From NCBI GenBank assembly GCA_035295125.1, contig DATGJP010000064.1, positions 186,001-250,000 on the forward strand: DNA of 64,000 nt. Direction: 5' to 3'. The notes under the pieces are model-generated. The model was given only the letters and a program-made list of their open reading frames with translations. It was not told the DNA's origin and searched no databases. The stretch is from JAICMB01 sp035295125. GTDB lineage: Bacteria; Acidobacteriota; Terriglobia; Bryobacterales; Bryobacteraceae. Shown here piece after piece: positions 61,101 through 64,000 of this stretch; positions within the stretch are counted from its first letter, which is position 1; each line of letters starts with the position of its first letter. Both the position numbers and the translations under genes were made by a program.

Positions 61101-62163
61101 GATTCTTGAGAGGGAAATCGTTCGAGAACGTAAAGCCGGTAACGTAAGTGTTCCCGTTTCCATCAATCGTGATCGCGTTCGCCTGGTCCTGGTTATTCCC
61201 GCCCAAATATGTCGAGTAAATGAGGTGCGTGCCATCGGCGCTGATTCGCGCGACAAAAGCATCGCCGCCGGTAGCGGTGCCGCAATCGTTCGTGGTGCAC
61301 GCAGGCTGCGTTGGTTGCAATGAACCTGCGGTGGTGGGAAAGTTTGTCGCCAGCGTGTAGCCGGTCACGAAAGCTTCTCCAGCCGCATTCACCGCGATGC
61401 CCTGGACGGCGTTCTGTTGTGTTCCGCCAAGGTAGCTCGCATAGATGAGCACCGGGTCGATCACCGTTGGCTGGCTGGTATCATGTTTGCCGACTGCAAA
61501 CGCGATTTCACTCGACTTGCGAAGTACGAATCGCGCAGGGATCACCTGGCGCGCGGAGCCGCAGCCCTGGTAGACCAGCGGTTTCCTCATGATCACGGTC
61601 TCTCCGCCAACCTCTAAAGCAATGTTGCCGCCGGCGTCGATCCGTGCCTGTGCGCCCTCGATCGAAAGACGAATCGCCGACAGATCTGCGCCGGCTGACG
61701 CCGCGAAGTCGAATTCCAATTGGCCCTGACGTCCATAGAAGACCAGATCGACCCCTGGATAAACCTGCTCGTACTGGACCTTCTCCCATGTGTGAATCCC
61801 AGCGCGCCACCGCGACGTGTCGTTACCCCGAAAATAACTGACCTGGCCGTCGAGCGGCTCGAATGCGGTGAGTATCGGGTGCTTTGCGGCGCCTCGGACG
61901 CGCAACCGCAAATCGGCCCCAACACTCTGGTTGCCGGCCTGTCGCCGCACTGCCAGCACCGCCTCCCGCTCGGTCAAAAAGACCGTATATCCCTGGCCAC
62001 GAGCCAGATACTTGACCGGGCCATCCGCCTGTCCTTCGTTCTTCTCAAACTGCAGCGGCAGCTTTCCGTAGGCGTCAAGAACCCGTGCGCGCTGTGTCGC
62101 ATCCGGCCCCGCCCAGGCCGTGACGCCGACAACAAACAGGAGAGCAATGCGGTTGCATGGCAT
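58183..62163 (-). CDS. Giant secreted SBBP-repeat protein with Ig-like domain and three C-terminal repeats
   Basis: The 1326-residue protein starts with a signal peptide (RIALLFVVGVTAWA). An N-terminal domain (about 20-230; LPLQFEKNEGQADGPVKYLA) is typical of this class. Then come many SBBP beta-propeller repeats (IDGNGNTYVTGFTFSNDFP, YSTYLGG), about 230-780. An Ig-like domain follows (TSVTASPNPAAVGQNVVLTA, NYSGDGNYSPSSGTV). Finally three roughly 125-residue repeats occur, each with TPCR(I/V)xDTR and LDI(D/A)GYF(V/A)P. Such proteins are abundant in Solibacter-like genomes and presumably extracellular; function unknown. Divergent from the ECF sigma gene. Confidence 0.92.
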   Translation of the reverse strand: MPCNRIALLFVVGVTAWAGPDATQRARVLDAYGKLPLQFEKNEGQADGPVKYLARGQGYTVFLTEREAVLAVRRQAGNQSVGADLRLRVRGAAKHPILTAFEPLDGQVSYFRGNDTSRWRAGIHTWEKVQYEQVYPGVDLVFYGRQGQLEFDFAASAGADLSAIRLSIEGAQARIDAGGNIALEVGGETVIMRKPLVYQGCGSARQVIPARFVLRKSSEIAFAVGKHDTSQPTVIDPVLIYASYLGGTQQNAVQGIAVNAAGEAFVTGYTLATNFPTTAGSLQPTQPACTTNDCGTATGGDAFVARISADGTHLIYSTYLGGNNQDQANAITIDGNGNTYVTGFTFSNDFPLKNPYQSLCNPSGAGVNNVLSPTCEVHTPGEPLIYSTNTPDVFITKLNPTGTQILYSTFFGGSANDNATGIAVDAQGQIYIAGNTSSLLRSTTSSFPVGPAVPFPVTASAYQDSHHAAGDQDYFNAFVAKFSADGQTLLYSTVFGGGPGNGVVQTAVSMGLGPNGFVAIGGDVTSPTMPVKNAIQSSCPAIASSSPSACYGSGYLAGFDTTQSGSASLLFSTYLSGSVPAQSSTVLNGVAVDAQNNVYATGHTQAHDFPTTPGTLSPGCTNIASSTFCGDAYVIKLNSTGGLVWETNYGTGVGCDNLAGTAVTTDSRGNVYVAGTTNGCSGPLKNPFQSSENNGSDAFIITLSPDASQLLFGSLYGGNNSDTPTGVAVDPNGNIYVGGFTNSTNLPDTTGFFQPNYAGGTNNGFVIKASPITVASSTSVTASPNPAAVGQNVVLTAAVTGASGQPTPTGSVSFLNGSSALGSMQLNASGVAALTVSSLAVGSYQFTANYSGDGNYSPSSGTVQVMVSQQPTFTLTLTASPGNGGVITPNPPSSNGMYISGTKVCLTVTPNSGFMFASFSGATLDSSNCLTVTANASVTANFVPQSGSPALQFVPVTPCRIADTRNTPNGPFAGPSLVGNSSRDFLIPNSACNIPFVAAAYSLNVTVVPHQPLSYLTIWPTGSTQPVVSTLNSFDGRIKANAAIVPAGSNGGVSVFVTNPTDVILDIDGYFVPASSGGVSLAFYPVTPCRIADTRSANGALGGPSLGGNSTRTFPVLSSPCNIPPGAQAYSLNYTAVPKNGSLLYLSTWPTGQTQPLVSTLNAPTGTITANAAIVPAGTNGQINVFVTDQMDLVLDIDGYFAPPGSGGLALYNLTPCRVLDTRNPAGSPPFSGEKDVNVTSSGCGAPPQAQAYVFNATVVPAGPLTFLTLWAKGQSQPLASSLNALDGQITSNMALVPAGSGSISAFASSATHLILDIAGYFAPLQ
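58186..59325 (-). repeat. Three tandem protein-coding repeats at the 3' end of the SBBP gene
   Basis: Three units of about 375 bases lie near 59325-58950, 58940-58565 and 58560-58186. Each begins with a PVTPCRIADTR-like motif (last: NLTPCRVLDTR). Each has a second cysteine in a CNIP/CGAP context, contains STLN and ANAAIVPAG-like text, and ends with DIDGYFVP, DIDGYFAP or DIAGYFAP. Confidence 0.85.
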
Positions 62164-62265
62164 AACAATTCAGTCCGCGTAAAGCGGACCAAAATCCCAT
62201 CACGTTACGTGCCGGATAAGCTGTGCTATCTTGCTCACTGAGCTACAAGTAGTTATCCCCGCTGT

Positions 62266-62829
62266 ATGAACGAACCCGGCGAAATCACCGTTTTATTGCG
62301 CCGGTGGAGAGATGGGGATGATCGCGCGTTAGAGCAGCTCGTTCCACACGTTTATCCCCATTTGCGTCAAGTCGCCGCCTCGTACCTCCGCCGCGAGTCG
62401 AACGACCACACGCTTCAACCCACCGCTCTCGTCAACGAGCTGTACCTGAAACTATTGCAGCAGCGTAAGGCGGCTTGGGACGACCGCGGCCATTTCTATA
62501 CCTTCGCCGCGAAGTTAATGCGGCGCATCCTGGCAGATCACGCCCGCTCTGTCAGCGCCGGAAAACGCGGCGGGGACCTTCCGCACGTTCCGCTAAGCGA
62601 TGAGATCCCCTGGGTCAATGTCAACAGCGCTGGAATCATCGATGTCAATCGCGCGCTGGACGAGTTGGAAGCCGTCGACCCGCGCAAGGTCCGACTGGTG
62701 GAATTGCGCTATTTTCTCGGCTGCACCACGGCTGAGGCGGCCGAATTGCTGGACATTTCGACCGCTACCGTGGAACGCGACCTCACTATGGTGCGAAGTT
62801 GGTTGTACTCAAAGATTGCAACCCCATGA
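62266..62829 (+). CDS. ECF-family RNA polymerase sigma factor (kinase-associated type)
   Basis: The 187-residue sigma factor contains LRQVAASYLRRESNDHTLQPTALV-type region 2, FAAKLMRRILADHARSVSAG, and region 4 with RLVELRYFLGCTTAEAAELL and ISTATVERDLTMVRSWLY (here VRLVELRYFLGCTT). This resembles the ECF subfamily that in Acidobacteriota and Planctomycetes precedes Ser/Thr kinase genes. Its TGA overlaps the kinase ATG (ATGA), supporting joint function. No anti-sigma factor is present; the kinase may fill that role. Confidence 0.93.
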   Translation: MNEPGEITVLLRRWRDGDDRALEQLVPHVYPHLRQVAASYLRRESNDHTLQPTALVNELYLKLLQQRKAAWDDRGHFYTFAAKLMRRILADHARSVSAGKRGGDLPHVPLSDEIPWVNVNSAGIIDVNRALDELEAVDPRKVRLVELRYFLGCTTAEAAELLDISTATVERDLTMVRSWLYSKIATP

Positions 62830-64000
62830 CGCGCGAACATTGGCAGCGCATGGAGGACATTTTTAACCAGGCTATCGCGGCTGACGAGTCGGCGCGCATC
62901 GACTTCGTCCGCCAATTGTGCCAGGGCGACGAAGAGCTGTTCAGTGACGTGCAGCGCCTGTTGGTCGCGTTCGTCGAAGACCGACGATATACACCGCCTC
63001 AACTCGCAAACACGCGGGTTTTTGGCGAATACCGGATCGATCGGGAGATCGGCCACGGCGGCATGGGAACTGTCTACCTGGCCCAGCGGGCCGACGGCGA
63101 ATTCGAGCAGCAGGTTGCGCTCAAGATGGTAAGCCCGCACCTGCGCAGCCAGCTGTTCACGGAACGGTTTCGCGCGGAACGGCAGATTCTCGCCCAACTC
63201 AGTCATCCCAACATCACGCGGCTGCTCGATGGCGGCGTCGGAGAGAATGGCGACCCTTATCTCGCCATGGAGTATGTGGATGGTCAGCCGCTCGACCGTT
63301 ATTGCGACGAACTCCGGCTCACGGTCCCGGGACGAATCCGCCTGCTCCTGCAGGTGTGCTCAGCCGTCGAGTACGCGCACCGCAATCTCATCGTGCATCG
63401 CGATCTGAAGCCGGGCAATATCTTTGTCACCCGCGATGGCACGCCCAAGCTTCTCGATTTCGGAACGGCGAAGCTGCTCAATACGGACGGTGCAGGTTCG
63501 ACGACCACACGGCTGGGCATGATGACGCCGCGCTACGCGAGCCCGGAGCAGATGCGTGGCGACCCGGTTACTACGGTCAGCGACGTATTCTCGCTGGGCG
63601 TGATCCTCTTTGAGCTCGTCACGGGAGCATGGCCGTTCGGCGACCCCGATTCTCCCTCTGATTGTCTACGACGCGCCGCAGTCGAGGTTGAGCCCACGCG
63701 TCCTTCGTCGGTCATTACCGACGAAGCCGCGCGGCTCCGATCCGTGTCGAGGACGAGGCTCGCGCGCATTGCGGATGGCGACCTGCGTAGCGTCATCGGA
63801 AATGCCATCCAGGCCGATCCGAGGCGCCGCTATCAATCGGTCGAGCAGTTCGCGGCCGACCTGGAGCGTTACCTCAACGGCAGAGCCGTTCTCGCGCGCC
63901 GTGGAACCTGGTTGTACCACGCCGGCAAGTTCATACGCCGGCACCGGCTGGGAGTATCCGCCGCGGTCCTGTTCGTGATTGTCCTGGCCGGATCGGCAGT
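62826..64000 (+). CDS. Membrane Ser/Thr protein kinase (3' truncated by window)
   Basis: The frame from ATG 62826 stays open to the window end; 391 codons are visible. After an 80-residue N-terminal helical region comes a complete Hanks-type kinase domain. It shows glycine loop IGHGGMGTVYLAQ, catalytic lysine in QVALKMV, catalytic loop VHRDLKPGNIFV, DFGTAKLL, and PRYASPEQMRGD. A basic segment and a hydrophobic stretch (LGVSAAVLFVIVLAGSA) at the very end look like a transmembrane helix. Kinases of this group usually continue with periplasmic or TPR repeats beyond this point. Confidence 0.95.
   Translation, partial: MTREHWQRMEDIFNQAIAADESARIDFVRQLCQGDEELFSDVQRLLVAFVEDRRYTPPQLANTRVFGEYRIDREIGHGGMGTVYLAQRADGEFEQQVALKMVSPHLRSQLFTERFRAERQILAQLSHPNITRLLDGGVGENGDPYLAMEYVDGQPLDRYCDELRLTVPGRIRLLLQVCSAVEYAHRNLIVHRDLKPGNIFVTRDGTPKLLDFGTAKLLNTDGAGSTTTRLGMMTPRYASPEQMRGDPVTTVSDVFSLGVILFELVTGAWPFGDPDSPSDCLRRAAVEVEPTRPSSVITDEAARLRSVSRTRLARIADGDLRSVIGNAIQADPRRRYQSVEQFAADLERYLNGRAVLARRGTWLYHAGKFIRRHRLGVSAAVLFVIVLAGSA

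Noticed and set aside
1..64000. CRISPR array, rRNA genes, complete tRNA, prophage or insertion-sequence transposase
   Set aside because: I saw no regularly spaced direct repeats, no rRNA-like sequence, no full tRNA cloverleaf, and no transposase, integrase or phage structural motifs.

Overview
The window looks like a chromosomal segment of a GC-rich Acidobacteriota, most likely of the Bryobacterales/Solibacter type. No 16S gene is present, so this is inference. It rests on the PadR-linked pair of very large MacB/FtsX-like permeases (ADOP family), a winged-helix/TPR regulator, an ECF sigma factor followed directly by a Ser/Thr kinase, a giant SBBP-repeat secreted protein, futalosine-pathway menaquinone genes and a group 3b-type NiFe hydrogenase.

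Layout. 1-971: end of a nucleotide-sugar dehydrogenase. 1573-7590: translation/transcription operon rimP-nusA-infB-ylxP-rbfA with a visible promoter and a terminator-like hairpin in the rimP leader. 7605-13277: apbE, hemE, protoporphyrinogen oxidase and a hybrid histidine kinase, three of the four junctions overlapping. 13288-18949: padR and two ADOP permeases. 18965-24430: aldehyde dehydrogenase, DJ-1-like protein, larB, DUF192 lipoprotein, ubiA-type prenyltransferase and mqnE. 24407-29751 (minus): six-gene hydrogenase operon including a cyclic-nucleotide-binding-fold protein and a maturation protease. 29794-32380: divergent sigma factor and winged-helix/TPR protein. 32553-35818 (minus): acpP-fabF-etfB-etfA. 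35962-38638: small secreted proteins and an esterase. 38777-42638: Tat-exported xanthine-dehydrogenase-like oxidase in three subunits. 42760-49710: lipoprotein, GH43 enzyme, DinB protein, CPBP protease with a divergent HTH regulator, a secreted protein and a LytS-type kinase.

49833-53822 is the most disturbed region. A decayed Rhs/YD-repeat gene with a metallopeptidase-like C-terminus, a small membrane protein placed like its immunity gene, and two RelE-like fragments lie between an internally deleted copy of the comM 5' region and the intact comM gene. It continues with a radical SAM enzyme overlapping a class II aldolase-like gene (55947-58054), a 1326-residue SBBP-repeat protein with three C-terminal repeats, and an ECF sigma factor plus Ser/Thr kinase that runs off the window end.

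The main unusual points are: (i) the Rhs cassette bracketed by a comM duplication; (ii) two genes (protoporphyrinogen oxidase and the prenyltransferase) whose expected start codons read GTA and ATA; (iii) families of intergenic hairpin repeats, one copy inside the hydrogenase operon; (iv) paired palindromes that look like operators next to the PadR and ArsR-type regulators; (v) the radical SAM/aldolase pair of unknown function. Everything here was read by eye; no database search was run.
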